DNA of 48,497 nucleotides. Origin: Atlanticothrix silvestris CENA357 (GTDB taxonomy: Bacteria; Cyanobacteriota; Cyanobacteriia; Cyanobacteriales; Nostocaceae). The notes below the pieces were generated by a model, which worked only from the letters and a program-made list of their open reading frames with translations, was not told where the DNA came from and did no database searches. The stretch covers positions 1 through 48,497 of the forward strand of contig NZ_JAECZB010000098.1 of assembly GCF_016056295.1 (NCBI RefSeq), in the 5' to 3' direction. A program made the translations under genes and the position numbers. Every line of letters starts with the position of its first letter. Position 1 is the first letter of the stretch. Of the stretch, positions 19,983 to 28,763 are shown in pieces.

Positions 19983-20687
19983 ATGCGCTCAATTAAAATT
20001 TACGTGTTTATTCTTAGTATACTACTAGCCAATTGTTCTTATCAACTTCTACCACCTAACTCATCTTTAGCAAAATCTACACCGAATACAAACCAAACAG
20101 CCATTCCGACTTTGTTGGCAAAGGCAAGTTACCTCTCACCATTAGAACAAGAAGTGATAGCAGAAATGACCAAGGTGCGGACAAATCCCCAAGCATACAT
20201 CCCCATCCTTGAAAATTATAAAAAGCGCTTCCAAGGCAAGCATGTTAAATTATCTAGCACTAGCTATTTAGTAACTCAAGAAGGTGTAAAACCAGTTGAT
20301 GAGGCGATCGCTTTTCTGCGGTCAGTCCGTCCTATCGGTGCATTAGGCAAATCTAAGGGTATGTCTTTGGGTGCTAAAGATCATGTTAAAGATCAAGGGC
20401 CAAAAGGTGCAACAGGTCACTATGGCAGTGATGGCAGTGATCCCTTTAATCGCATTAGTCGCTATGGCAAATGGCAAACCACCGCTGGCGAAAATATCAG
20501 TTACGGGCCAAATACTGCCCAAGATATTGTCATGCAGTTAATTGTTGATGATGGAGTACCGTCACGCGGACATCGCAAAAATATCTTTAACAGTGCTTTC
20601 AAAGTCGCTGGCGTTGCTTATGGAACTCATAAAGTCTATAGAACAATCTGCGTAATTACTTATGCTGGTGGATATCAAGAAAGATAG
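19983..20687 (+). CDS. CAP-domain protein, secreted lipoprotein-like
   Basis: CAP/SCP (PR-1-like) domain protein of 234 aa. The N-terminus has a signal sequence ending in LLANC, a plausible lipobox. The CAP domain (about 50-232) shows [12 protein letters not shown] at its start, a metal- or ligand-site pattern ([13 protein letters not shown]), GENISYG and the closing [19 protein letters not shown]. The family is extracellular and often of unknown biochemical role; some members bind lipids, glycans or metals. A GAGG ribosome binding site lies 6 bases before the ATG. It is followed 135 bases later by a paralogue. Confidence 0.85.
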   Translation: MRSIKIYVFILSILLANCSYQLLPPNSSLAKSTPNTNQTAIPTLLAKASYLSPLEQEVIAEMTKVRTNPQAYIPILENYKKRFQGKHVKLSSTSYLVTQEGVKPVDEAIAFLRSVRPIGALGKSKGMSLGAKDHVKDQGPKGATGHYGSDGSDPFNRISRYGKWQTTAGENISYGPNTAQDIVMQLIVDDGVPSRGHRKNIFNSAFKVAGVAYGTHKVYRTICVITYAGGYQER

Positions 20688-20694
20688 GTTAAAT

Positions 20695-20724
20695 CGTAGA
20701 GACGGTGATTTATCGCGTCTCTCT
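20695..20724 (+). terminator. Interspersed hairpin between the CAP genes
   Basis: GAGACG and CGTCTC arms around GTGATTTATCG. A near-copy (GAGACACGATTTATCGCGTC) occurs at 22443-22462. This is a recurrent palindrome of the genome and might serve as a terminator, but there is no T tract. Confidence 0.4.
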
Positions 20725-20822
20725 AACCATCAAAATGATTGTGACTACTTTCCGAAAACTTTTACTCATACTGTGGAGCTAAATGCATATTGATTTTTAG
20801 CTCCTCAACCGTGAGGTTATTG

Positions 20823-21461
20823 ATGCAAAGACTACAATTTTGGAAATTTTGGCCGGAAGTGACTCAAAAAGGTGCTGAGAACTTAGCACAGAAAAATACT
20901 ATCTCAGTGTTGGAACACCAGGTGATAGCAGAAATGAATCAAGTGCGGACAAATCCTGCTGCATATCTCCCAATTTTGGAAAATTATCAAAAGCGCTTCC
21001 AAGGTAAAAAAGTCAAAATCTCTGAGTTTGTGTATTTACAAACCCAAGAAGGAGTAAAAGCAGTTGATGAGGCGATCGCCTTTCTCAAGTCAGCCCGTCC
21101 GGTGGCAGTATTAAGCTTATCTCAAGGTATGTCTTTGGGTGCTAGAGATCACGTTAAAGACCAAGGTGCAAAAGGAACTACAGGTCATAATGGCAGTGAT
21201 GGCAGCGATCCCTTTACTCGCATTAGCCGCTATGGCAAGTGGGAAATTACTGCTGGCGAAAATATCAGCTATGGTTCGAGTACAGCCCAAGATATCGTCA
21301 TGCAGTTAATTATTGATGATGGAGTCCCGTCACGCGGTCATCGTCATAATATTTTTAACCCCGCTTTTAAAGTCGCAGGAGTTGCTTTTGGTATTCATAG
21401 CACATACAGGCAGATGTGCGTGATTACATACACTGGAGGATATATAGAAAAGTTACTCTAA
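20823..21461 (+). CDS. CAP-domain protein without signal peptide
   Basis: Paralogue of the preceding gene, 212 aa. Nearly every CAP motif is shared ([51 protein letters not shown], closing VITYTGGY). The ATG at 20823 is chosen because GAGG lies 9 bases upstream, in the same context as the first copy; an upstream TTG frame (20790) lacks this. The N-terminus ([16 protein letters not shown]) has no hydrophobic export signal, so this copy is either cytoplasmic or exported another way. It is a clear tandem duplicate. Confidence 0.82.
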   Translation: MQRLQFWKFWPEVTQKGAENLAQKNTISVLEHQVIAEMNQVRTNPAAYLPILENYQKRFQGKKVKISEFVYLQTQEGVKAVDEAIAFLKSARPVAVLSLSQGMSLGARDHVKDQGAKGTTGHNGSDGSDPFTRISRYGKWEITAGENISYGSSTAQDIVMQLIIDDGVPSRGHRHNIFNPAFKVAGVAFGIHSTYRQMCVITYTGGYIEKLL

Positions 21462-21555
21462 TCAAAAATTCTTATAATCGTTGTGTTATCGGTCTGTTGG
21501 AAATTAGGGATTAACAACAGCCGCGATCGCACAAGTCTTCCAAAAACTTCAGATA

Positions 21556-22395
21556 ATGCGTTATCCTTCCACAAAAGCTACCAAATTGAATGTCTATATT
21601 CAAGGTCAAGGATTCCCCATTCTAGGCATACACGGTCATCCTGGTTCTGGTCGTAATCTTTCGGTTTTTACCAATCACTTATCAAAGCGCTACAAAACGT
21701 TTGCCCCAGATTTGCGCGGTTATGGCAAAAGTCGCTTTCATGGCAAATTTGAGATGTACGACCATTTGACTGACTTAGAGGCGCTGCTAGACCGCTTTGA
21801 GATCGAAAAATGTCTATTACTGGGATGGTCACTTGGTGGAATTTTGGCGATGGAATTAGCATTACGCCTGCCACAGCGTGTGACTGGTCTAATTTTGGTA
21901 GCCACAGCGGCTAGACCTCGTGGGAATCACCCCCCAATCAGTTTACAGGATAATCTTTATACTGGCGTTGCCGCCCTATTGAATGTTGTGCAACCAAGTT
22001 GGCAGTGGAATATAGAAACCTTTGGCAAGCGATCGCTTTTTCGTTACCTAATCCAACAACATACACGCACTGCTTATGGCTACATCGCTAGAGAGGCAGT
22101 GCAGGCTTATTGGCAAACCTCTACTACTGCAACTAATGCTCTTTCCACAGCCCTACGGTCTGGTTACAACAGACTTACAGAACTACACCAAATTCAATGT
22201 CCTAGTTTGGTACTTGCCGGCGATCAAGACCGCCACATCACAGCTGAGTCTAGCTTAGAAACTGCTCGACATCTTAAAAACAGCCAGTGGCAGTGCTATC
22301 CCAACACAGCCCATCTTTTTCCGTGGGAGATTCCCCAGCAAGTACTGGGAGATATTGACCGTTGGCTGGCAGTGCATCCGCAGGTAGTTGGCTAA
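21556..22395 (+). CDS. Alpha/beta hydrolase
   Basis: Soluble hydrolase of 279 aa with the alpha/beta fold. It has the oxyanion-hole HGHPGSG (about 26-32), nucleophile elbow GWSLGG with Ser92, an acid in AGDQDRH (about 221-227) and the catalytic His near 253 (NTAHLFPW). Substrate is not evident; relatives include esterases, lactonases and haloperoxidase-like enzymes. It stands alone, downstream of the CAP pair and before a decayed region. Confidence 0.87.
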   Translation: MRYPSTKATKLNVYIQGQGFPILGIHGHPGSGRNLSVFTNHLSKRYKTFAPDLRGYGKSRFHGKFEMYDHLTDLEALLDRFEIEKCLLLGWSLGGILAMELALRLPQRVTGLILVATAARPRGNHPPISLQDNLYTGVAALLNVVQPSWQWNIETFGKRSLFRYLIQQHTRTAYGYIAREAVQAYWQTSTTATNALSTALRSGYNRLTELHQIQCPSLVLAGDQDRHITAESSLETARHLKNSQWQCYPNTAHLFPWEIPQQVLGDIDRWLAVHPQVVG

Positions 22396-22436
22396 TAGTT
22401 AATAGTCCAAATACCATTCAGTTAAACCAAAAAGTC

Positions 22437-22625
22437 TTATGGAGAGACACGATTTATCGCGTCTGAGAAATCTCGAATACCGAATAAGCCAGAATTGAAT
22501 GCTGATTCCAAAACGGCTCGGTTAACAGGACAAATTACCATAGCAGTCAGCGTTTCTGAGATAGCTTGCCGTGCTTGCTCAACGCTGCGAGTATGCCTAC
22601 GAGAAATATAGAAAATATCTGTAGT
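22437..22625 (-). pseudogene. PIN-domain toxin remnant
   Basis: The open frame has no start codon (it is preceded by TAG) and encodes 62 residues. It resembles the middle of VapC-like PIN toxins: TTDIFYISRRHTRSVEQAR, then CPVNRAVLESAFNSG, then RDFSDAI, matching the family pattern DFEDA. The frame ends within a copy of the GAGACACGATTTATCGCGTC palindrome (22443-22462), which appears to have replaced the C-terminus. Both the N-terminal catalytic Asp and the C-terminal residues are lacking, so it is non-functional. It lies 41 bases after the attC-like site. Confidence 0.6.
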
Positions 22626-22666
22626 CTAACAGGTTTCAAGCTTTGCTCCATAGACAACTGAAAGCC

Positions 22667-22752
22667 GCATAACGGTGAAGTTGTACGGCGGCAGATAACC
22701 TTGAACTCTCACCGACAACCTTCATACCGTCCGAACCAACGCAGTGTTGGGC
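22667..22752 (-). other. attC-like integron recombination site
   Basis: Read on the minus strand: GCCCAAC (matches RYYYAAC), 5-base spacer ACTGC, GTTGGTTC, a variable centre, GTACAAC, 6-base spacer TTCACC, then GTTATGC (close to GTTRRRY). The 8-base left box pairs with the 7-base right box with an unpaired extra G, the asymmetry that marks attC strands. The size of 86 bp fits. It begins 30 bases after the stop of an acetyltransferase fragment, the usual gene-cassette order. No integrase gene is in the window. Confidence 0.55.
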
Positions 22753-22782
22753 GGCTGGCTTTTAACAATCAGCGCAGAAATA

Positions 22783-22956
22783 CTATCTATCCGCTTCATA
22801 AGTTTTCTCAAGATCATGGACTTCGGGAGCATCTTCCCGTTGTCCTAAATCGACCCATCCTTGCTTGAGATAAAATCTCATCGCGACTAGATTCGTAGGG
22901 CTAACGCTCAAACGGGCTGATTGACAATTGGGACACAAGTATGTCAAAACCACCAT
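22783..22956 (-). pseudogene. Chimeric InsA-like zinc-ribbon / GNAT acetyltransferase fragment
   Basis: A 57-codon ATG frame. Residues 1-19 (VVLTYLCPNCQSARLSVS) resemble the N-terminus of IS1-type InsA zinc-ribbon proteins. From residue 20, NLVAMRFYLKQGWVDLGQR matches the C-terminal end of GNAT acetyltransferases. The join suggests that an insertion sequence entered an acetyltransferase gene and was then deleted. It is too short for either activity. The fragment ends 30 bases before the attC-like site. Families are inferred by eye from short stretches. Confidence 0.45.
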
Positions 22957-23164
22957 GATTTATACTCACGTTCTCAACCGTGGTGGAAAAGCTGTACGTA
23001 GTCCCCTAGATTAGAACTACTGGCACATATTTTGCATGAATCTTGAACACCTAAAATGGTACAAAGTTAACACCCTAGGTCAGTGGTTAAGAATACAAAA
23101 GAAGCAAGGAGGTAGAAACCATTACCCTTGCTCCCCTGCCTCTTCTTCGACTTTGTTGCCTTAC

Positions 23165-23467
23165 TTACATCAGACCGCTAAAGACAGGCTTTACTTTGCG
23201 GTCAATCCTTTCCCCCAAGTCTTCAGCAATTGTTAGAGTACCTGGTTTGCAGCGCTTCACATTCACAAGTATTCCCTGTGCGCCTTCTACCTCTAAGTCT
23301 TCTACGTAGCCTTTAAGTGCCACTTTGGCATCAGCAGAACTTAGAAATGGCCCAAAGTAGTAAGTGCAACGCGGATTTTGCGTTACTATCTCTACCCACC
23401 AAGCCAAGCCGAGACTATTAAACGTGCTGATTAAAGACTCTTTCAGGTTATCCCAAATTGTTTTCAT
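23165..23467 (-). CDS. DUF1816 domain protein
   Basis: Small soluble protein of 100 aa, nearly all of it one DUF1816 domain (WWVEIVTQNPRCTYYFGPF, SSADAKVALKGYVEDLEVEGA). This domain is largely confined to cyanobacteria, and its role is not established. A domain of this type also occurs near phycobilisome-related proteins, but nothing nearby supports such a role. Start ATG. The gene stands alone upstream of the methyltransferase gene, on the same strand. Confidence 0.8.
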   Translation of the reverse strand: MKTIWDNLKESLISTFNSLGLAWWVEIVTQNPRCTYYFGPFLSSADAKVALKGYVEDLEVEGAQGILVNVKRCKPGTLTIAEDLGERIDRKVKPVFSGLM

Positions 23468-23554
23468 AGTTGTTGCTGATTTATCAATGTGGTACTGAAT
23501 GTTAAACGACGATATTTTCTTTTACATTTCTTTATACTCTTTTCCTCTTAATTT

Positions 23555-24541
23555 TTAAAGAGGTTTTGGTAACTTATCTAAGTACACTGTGTTTAACGAC
23601 CGTTGGCGATAAATCTCATAAAGCGCCATACCTGCGGCTACTGAAGCATTCAGGCTAGGGGTCTTACCCAGCAGGGGGATTGATACCAGTACATCGCAGG
23701 AGCGTTGTGTCAACATACTCAGACCTTCACCTTCAGAGCCAATTACCAAAACAATAGGGCCACTGAATTTCACTGTATGTAGAGGTTCGCTGCCGGCGGC
23801 GGCGGTACCATAAATCCAAAAGCCAGCCTCTTTCAACTCTTCCAAGGCACGGCTGAGGTTGACTACTCTAGCGACAGTAAAGTTTTCTAACGCGCCTGCT
23901 GCCACTTTCACAACGGTAGAAGTGATTCCCGATGCCCTTCTTTGGGGTATGACTAATCCTTGAGCGCCTATGGCTTCTGCGGTGCGAATAATTGCGCCTA
24001 GGTTATGGGGATCAGTGATCCCATCAGCTACTACAATTACAGGGTCAGTTACTGATTTTGCCTGTTCAATCAGATCTGACAATTCAATGTAGCTGTAGGG
24101 AGCTATTTGTGCTGCTATACCTTGATGATTAGCACCGTTGGTAATTTGGTCTAAGCGCTTTGGTTCTACTTCGTCAATGACTGTGCCATTGTCCTTGGCT
24201 TGGAGAATCAAATGATGAAAACGGGGATCATAGCGTAGGCGAGGTGTAACCCAAATGCGGTTCAGTTCTCGTTGACTTTCCAAAGCACTCAAAACAGGAT
24301 GACGACCATAGATCAGATCGCTATCTTCTGTGGGTTTTGCAGATGGAGATGGATGGGAGAAATTGCGATGTGAACGTGGGCTGTTGGATACAGGATGACT
24401 ATCCTCATCCTTGTGTCTGGGTCGTGGACTGGGACTAGGACTGTGAATAGAATTAGCAATGACACGCTTAGCTTTAATTTTCAGGGGTTGCCCACGGTTT
24501 GGCTCGCCAGAAGTCTTGATTTTTCTTGGTTTATTCTGCAT
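23555..24541 (-). CDS. rlmB: SpoU-family 23S rRNA 2'-O-methyltransferase (RlmB-like)
   Basis: Probable SAM-dependent ribose methylase acting on 23S rRNA (G2251 in E. coli RlmB). The 328-aa product has a basic, Ser/Pro-rich N-terminal extension (about 1-75), a substrate-binding domain beginning [13 protein letters not shown], and the knotted SpoU domain. The SpoU motifs are [24 protein letters not shown] and [22 protein letters not shown]. The basic extension is longer than in E. coli RlmB. It lies 99 bases downstream of the mini-RNase III gene on the same strand, consistent with a ribosome-maturation pair. Confidence 0.9.
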   Translation of the reverse strand: MQNKPRKIKTSGEPNRGQPLKIKAKRVIANSIHSPSPSPRPRHKDEDSHPVSNSPRSHRNFSHPSPSAKPTEDSDLIYGRHPVLSALESQRELNRIWVTPRLRYDPRFHHLILQAKDNGTVIDEVEPKRLDQITNGANHQGIAAQIAPYSYIELSDLIEQAKSVTDPVIVVADGITDPHNLGAIIRTAEAIGAQGLVIPQRRASGITSTVVKVAAGALENFTVARVVNLSRALEELKEAGFWIYGTAAAGSEPLHTVKFSGPIVLVIGSEGEGLSMLTQRSCDVLVSIPLLGKTPSLNASVAAGMALYEIYRQRSLNTVYLDKLPKPL

Positions 24542-24640
24542 ATCAGTTTTGGGTATAGCTTATGGGTAGGCTTCCAGATTCCTTGAATTTACGGGTCTAC
24601 ACTGCTGAATTTCCTGTCATGAGATATGTTTATGTGCCCA

Positions 24641-25123
24641 CTATTTCTCTAGATGGAGTTTTTGCAACAGTTCGGTTAAGCGCTGGGAATCGGTTAGATA
24701 AAGATAGCCAATCAAAGTTTCTAGACTAGTTGCTTGTTGATAGATGTCGGGATCAACCCGCTTTGGGCGCCTTGTGGCAGCGTTACGGCCCCGTCGGACA
24801 ATTTTTAATTCTGTTTTTGTGAGATGAGGAATCAGCGATCGCAAATGAAGCGCCTGTGTTTCCGCTCTTACCTGTGCTACTACCAATTGATGGTAGGTGT
24901 CTGTCCGCTGTAATGGCAGCAGATAGAACATTCTAACATATAATTCATATATCGCATCTCCTAAATACGCTAAGGCAGCAGGAGAGATTTGTGGCAGTTG
25001 TGTCTGGGAAATATCTTGTAGTAATTGCGCGGTGGTTGCCAAGAATGCTTGGGTCAAAGATGAATCCAGCTTAGGAGCTTCATCTTGTTGTCCATTTAAT
25101 AGCTCTTCCTCCTTTGACTTCAC
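24641..25123 (-). CDS. mrnC: Mini-ribonuclease III
   Basis: RNase III catalytic domain without a dsRNA-binding domain; in Bacillus the enzyme trims 23S rRNA. The 160-aa product has the family signature ALAYLGDAIYELYVRMF (the RNase III helix with its acidic residues), LVVAQVRAETQA and the second acidic cluster YQQATSLETLIGYLYL. The start is GTG, with a purine-rich leader. It precedes the rRNA methyltransferase gene on the same strand, which fits a role in rRNA maturation. Confidence 0.9.
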   Translation of the reverse strand: MKSKEEELLNGQQDEAPKLDSSLTQAFLATTAQLLQDISQTQLPQISPAALAYLGDAIYELYVRMFYLLPLQRTDTYHQLVVAQVRAETQALHLRSLIPHLTKTELKIVRRGRNAATRRPKRVDPDIYQQATSLETLIGYLYLTDSQRLTELLQKLHLEK

Positions 25124-25632
25124 AAGTTAATCATTCCTTAATGGACTATATTCGGAAAGCATCTGCAAAAATATTTACTTTTTCTTGTGTATGCCATGCT
25201 GAGCGTACTTAGCATAATTAACACTATCAGAATTACTGACTAAATTTTATCTTTTTTGATTGTTAGTTTGCACTGAGAAGTAACCTTTTAATATATACCT
25301 ATTAGAGAGTCTCGCTGGCTTGACAAATAATCATTTAAAGTATCCAATATTTAATAGGCTACAAATACAAATTACTTAGTTTTAAATGCCTCAAAGCGTT
25401 ATTTTTTTGATTACAGCTAAAGGCTACAAATTTTTTATTGTGCGTATATATCCTTTGTTTTGACATATTGAGATATACGTGTTTACTTCGCAATATGTTG
25501 ACATTTTAGATCTGCTGGCTTTTATGCCTCTCCCACGAGGAGAGAGGTTGTCTGCCAGCGTCTCTAAAAATTAAGCTACCCAGATCAAACATTCGGATAG
25601 CCAAGTTGAACTCTCTAATCAAACGATCAATA
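25124..25632. other. 509-bp intergenic region with stem-loop
   Basis: AT-rich, with no credible open frame. A stem-loop near 25514-25559 has outer arms GCTGGC/GCCAGC and an inner hairpin CCTCTC/GAGAGG. It lies after the STAS gene on the minus strand and may end that transcript, though no T run follows. Confidence 0.45.
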
Positions 25633-26049
25633 CTACTTGATATTTTCTAACGCTGCGTCAACTGTGGTTTGCAGCGAGAGAAACTTCTCTAAGCGAACAA
25701 GTTTGACTGTTTGAGTTACTCGCGCATTAGTGACAATTTGCAAGGTGCCTTCAGCGGTTTGAGCCTGCTTGGCTAGCTGTACCAGCGCACCCAAGCCAGA
25801 ACTATCAACAAAATCGATTTGTGAAAGATCCAGGATAATGTGCTTTGGGCCTTCATCAATTTTGTTGCCAAGTACCTTACGAAATGTCGGTTCAGAAAAT
25901 GCATCTAACAAGCCTGTGAGGCGGAATAGCTGACAGTTATCCCGGACTTCACGAGTGCCTCTCAGGCTCACGGTTAGATTAAGTGGCTCAGCAATAATTC
26001 CCTCCTCATCATTAAAGTGAACGCTCAAGTATAGATGGTTTTTGTGCAA
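25633..26049 (-). CDS. STAS-domain anti-sigma factor antagonist
   Basis: Small cytoplasmic switch protein of the SpoIIAA/RsbV type that is regulated by phosphorylation of a serine. The product has VRDNCQLFRLTGLLDAFSEP, then IILDLSQIDFVDSSGLGAL with the expected phosphorylatable Ser, and a C-terminal KLVRLEKFLSL. The start is uncertain: the longest frame begins at a TTG, and the strong Shine-Dalgarno GAGGAGG lies inside it, about 6 bases before an in-frame ATT. It lies downstream of carA on the same strand but separated by a structured spacer. No kinase or phosphatase partner is adjacent. Confidence 0.82.
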   Translation of the reverse strand: MHKNHLYLSVHFNDEEGIIAEPLNLTVSLRGTREVRDNCQLFRLTGLLDAFSEPTFRKVLGNKIDEGPKHIILDLSQIDFVDSSGLGALVQLAKQAQTAEGTLQIVTNARVTQTVKLVRLEKFLSLQTTVDAALENIK

Positions 26050-26108
26050 GTTGTCTAGAACCTGCTGGGGTAGGGCATGGGGGATTGGGAAGAAGGGGAA
26101 GGGGGAAA

Positions 26109-26175
26109 GGGAAAAGGTTAAGGGGTTTATTTCTTCATCTTTTACCCCTTCCCCTTTACCCTTTAACCTTTTCCC
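26109..26175. repeat. Large inverted repeat between carA and the STAS gene
   Basis: The 16-base arm starting GGGAAAAGGTTAA (26109-26124) pairs with the arm ending TTAACCTTTTCCC (26159-26175), with one bulge. The region in between is purine- then pyrimidine-rich. It may terminate carA transcription or simply be a repeat element. Confidence 0.5.
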
Positions 26176-26210
26176 AAGATTGTTTATCCCAATTCCTTAT
26201 ATCCCTATTC

Positions 26211-27377
26211 TTACCTCACTTCTTCTGTAGTAGTTTGACGTGCTTTTTGCATTGCTTGCACAAATTGTTCAAACAAATAATCAGCATCGTGAGGGCCAGG
26301 ACTGGCTTCTGGGTGATATTGTACGGAGAATATCGGTAGAGATTTGTGACGTACCCCAGCAACAGTGCGATCGTTGAGGTTTAGGTGACTAATTTCCACA
26401 ACTGCCGTAGGTAAAGAATCTGGGCTGATCGCAAAGCTGTGATTCTGGCTAGTAATTTCTATCCTTTGTTGTAGACCCGCAGGCTGATTCAGACCACGAT
26501 GACCAAATTTTAATTTAAAGGTTTCTGCTCCAAGAGCATGACCTAAAATTTGGTGTCCCATACAAATACCAAAGATGGGTTTTTGACTTTGAAGCAATGC
26601 TTTGGTAGTTGCAATTCCTTCAGTGACTGCCGCCGGATCGCCAGGCCCATTGGAAAGAAACACACCATCTGGATTGTAGTTGAGAATTTCTTCTGGTGGT
26701 GTATCAGCAGGAACAACTATCACCCGACAACCATAACTTGCTAAACGACGCAATATATTGCGTTTTACGCCAAAGTCAAGGGCAACAACGGTGAAAGATT
26801 CTCCAATATTTGCCGCAGACTCTGAGTTGAATTCCCAGGCTGGAATTGTGGGATCTGACCATTCATAAACCTTGGAGGTCGTGACTTCACGTACCAAATT
26901 TAATCCTGCCATGTTGGGAGCTGCCTGTACCTGCTCTAACAACTCCACCTCATCTAAGATTGTGGTGGAAATGCCGCCGTTCATGGCTCCAAACATGCGA
27001 ATTTTCCGGGTAAGAGCGCGGGTGTCAATTCCATAGATACCTGGGATTTGGTGCTGTTTAAGGTAGTCAGGCAAGGATTGTGTTGAGCGCCAGTTACTAG
27101 GCCTGTGACAAATGTTACGAGCGATCGCACCTTTGACTTGCGGTTGAGCCGATTCTTCGTCTTCAGGATTAACGCCAGTGTTTCCTAATTCGGGATAGGT
27201 AAAAATCACAATTTGACCGCAGTAACTAGGATCAGTCAACACTTCTTGATATCCTGTCATCCCAGTATTAAATACCACTTCTCCGATTGTGGTTCCCGTT
27301 GCACCGAAAGACCAACCGCGATAAGTAGTTCCATCTGCCAGGACAAGTAGAGCAGGTATTGCGTCAGACAAAGGCAT
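26211..27377 (-). CDS. carA: Carbamoyl-phosphate synthase small subunit
   Basis: Glutaminase subunit that releases ammonia for CarB in arginine and pyrimidine synthesis. From the ATG at 27377 the product is 388 aa, the family length. An upstream frame start at 27527 would add 50 Ser/Pro-rich residues not seen in the family. Seen: N-terminal [25 protein letters not shown], the GATase class I nucleophile in [11 protein letters not shown], and the catalytic His/Glu in [15 protein letters not shown]. carB is not adjacent, which is common in cyanobacteria. Confidence 0.95.
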   Translation of the reverse strand: MPLSDAIPALLVLADGTTYRGWSFGATGTTIGEVVFNTGMTGYQEVLTDPSYCGQIVIFTYPELGNTGVNPEDEESAQPQVKGAIARNICHRPSNWRSTQSLPDYLKQHQIPGIYGIDTRALTRKIRMFGAMNGGISTTILDEVELLEQVQAAPNMAGLNLVREVTTSKVYEWSDPTIPAWEFNSESAANIGESFTVVALDFGVKRNILRRLASYGCRVIVVPADTPPEEILNYNPDGVFLSNGPGDPAAVTEGIATTKALLQSQKPIFGICMGHQILGHALGAETFKLKFGHRGLNQPAGLQQRIEITSQNHSFAISPDSLPTAVVEISHLNLNDRTVAGVRHKSLPIFSVQYHPEASPGPHDADYLFEQFVQAMQKARQTTTEEVR

Positions 27378-27662
27378 AAGCAAAAGGATTAGGGATTGGG
27401 GAATCGGGAATGGGGCATTGGGCATCGGGCATAGGATATGAGGTATTGTTATTCTCCTCTGCTCCCTGCTCTCCTGCCTTCCTTGCTTACTCATTCCAGT
27501 TCTTGACAGTTGACATTTAGCAGTCAACAGTTAAGAATGAGCAGTCTTTGATCCCCACTTTAGTCAATACTGCGAGTGTAATTATCCCATGAGTTCAGAA
27601 ATTCCGCGCTCTTAAGGGAATTAATTAAAAATTAAAAAGATAAAATTCTTAAAGGGGAATCG

Positions 27663-28763
27663 GTGGCAAAAGTAGATTTGCAGTCCCTTGGGCAGTTTAA
27701 ATCGAAGTTAATTATGCTTCAGTCTTTTTTATCTCGTGCAGCCCTGATTTTTCTCTCAAGTGCTTTAGCGGTTTTGGGCGTTGCTTGTAGTGAAGAAAAA
27801 CAGACTAGTGCGATTCTTCGCAATCAACAGTCTGTAGTTACTGACAATCAGGTAGCACCATCTCTCGGAGAACCAACAACATCATCAGCCATTCCAGAAC
27901 CAGAAGATCTGCCACCGTCGGTAATGGAGCCAAGTTCTTTTGAACTAGGATTAGACAAAGCCGCGGGTGCTTTGAGTATCAGCCAATCTGCCCAATCCCC
28001 AGATGATTGGAACTTAGTAGCGAGTCAGTTCCAAGATGCGATCACGCTGATGAAGAAAGTGCGGCGACAAAGCTCTGAGTTTGCGATCGCCCAAGCTAAA
28101 ATTTCAGAATACCAGCGTCAGGTTAAGTATGCCCTACAAAAAGCTAATCCTAGCCCTCAACCATTAGCCAAAGCCAATGCTCAAAGAATAGTAGTTACTC
28201 CTCAAGCAAAAACTTCACCCCAGGTTCCCATACCAGTACCCCCACCTGTACGAGTCAAACTACCACCAACTAGGCCTGTCTTTTCCTCATCAGAAATACT
28301 CACTCCAGAAAAAGCAGTATTTATTGCCCCCATTAGACGGCGAGTTGGGGGAACCCCAATTGTCACAGTTACCTTTAACGGACAGCAACAATTCGACATG
28401 ATTGTGGATACAGGAGCCAGTGGGACTGTAATCACCCAACAAATGGCCAATGCTTTGGGGGTAGTGCCAGTAGGAAAAGCCAAGGCTAACACCGCCAGTT
28501 CCAAAGCGGTGGAGTTTCTTGTTGGCTATATTGATTCGATGGCAGTTGGCGGGGTAATAGTGAATAAAGTACCAGTAGCGATCGCTGGTTTGGAATTAGA
28601 AACTGGATTACTAGGACATGACTTTTTTGGCAACTATGATGTCACCATCAAACGTAATGTTGTAGAATTTCGCCCACAGTCACACTCAGAAATCAATCCT
28701 TCAGAAACTGGACTAGCTGCTCCAATTTTGCCCAAGGAGTACCGTCCTGGAGAATCTCCTTAG
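27663..28763 (+). CDS. Retropepsin-like aspartic protease, membrane-targeted
   Basis: Probable clan AA aspartic protease of 366 aa. The N-terminus contains a hydrophobic segment (about 20-42) ending GVAC, so it is probably exported or a lipoprotein. A Pro/Gln-rich linker follows, then a single protease domain with the catalytic [10 protein letters not shown] (Asp about 249) and the flap/second-half region LLGHDFFG. A single DTG means it works as a homodimer, as in retroviral enzymes. The start is GTG with GGGG 5 bases upstream; an ATG at 27714 is possible and keeps the signal. Its 3' end overlaps the trpD 3' end by 71 bases on the other strand. Confidence 0.78.
   Translation: MAKVDLQSLGQFKSKLIMLQSFLSRAALIFLSSALAVLGVACSEEKQTSAILRNQQSVVTDNQVAPSLGEPTTSSAIPEPEDLPPSVMEPSSFELGLDKAAGALSISQSAQSPDDWNLVASQFQDAITLMKKVRRQSSEFAIAQAKISEYQRQVKYALQKANPSPQPLAKANAQRIVVTPQAKTSPQVPIPVPPPVRVKLPPTRPVFSSSEILTPEKAVFIAPIRRRVGGTPIVTVTFNGQQQFDMIVDTGASGTVITQQMANALGVVPVGKAKANTASSKAVEFLVGYIDSMAVGGVIVNKVPVAIAGLELETGLLGHDFFGNYDVTIKRNVVEFRPQSHSEINPSETGLAAPILPKEYRPGESP

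Larger units (their letters stand above)
22396..23164. other. Gene-poor decayed region
   Basis: No complete gene. On the minus strand it holds, in order of transcription, a chimeric InsA-like/GNAT fragment (22956-22783), an attC-like site (22752-22667) and a PIN toxin fragment (22625-22437) ending at an interspersed palindrome. From 22957 to 23164 I see only short palindromes and no gene. Confidence 0.6.

Noticed and set aside
26042-26339. Plus-strand frames opposite carA and its 3' spacer
   Set aside because: They read through the purine/pyrimidine inverted repeat and the antisense of carA; the protein is low complexity.
27378-27527. N-terminal extension of carA
   Set aside because: The 50 extra residues are not family-like and come from a repeat-rich spacer (GGGCATTGGGCAT); the ATG at 27377 gives the normal start.
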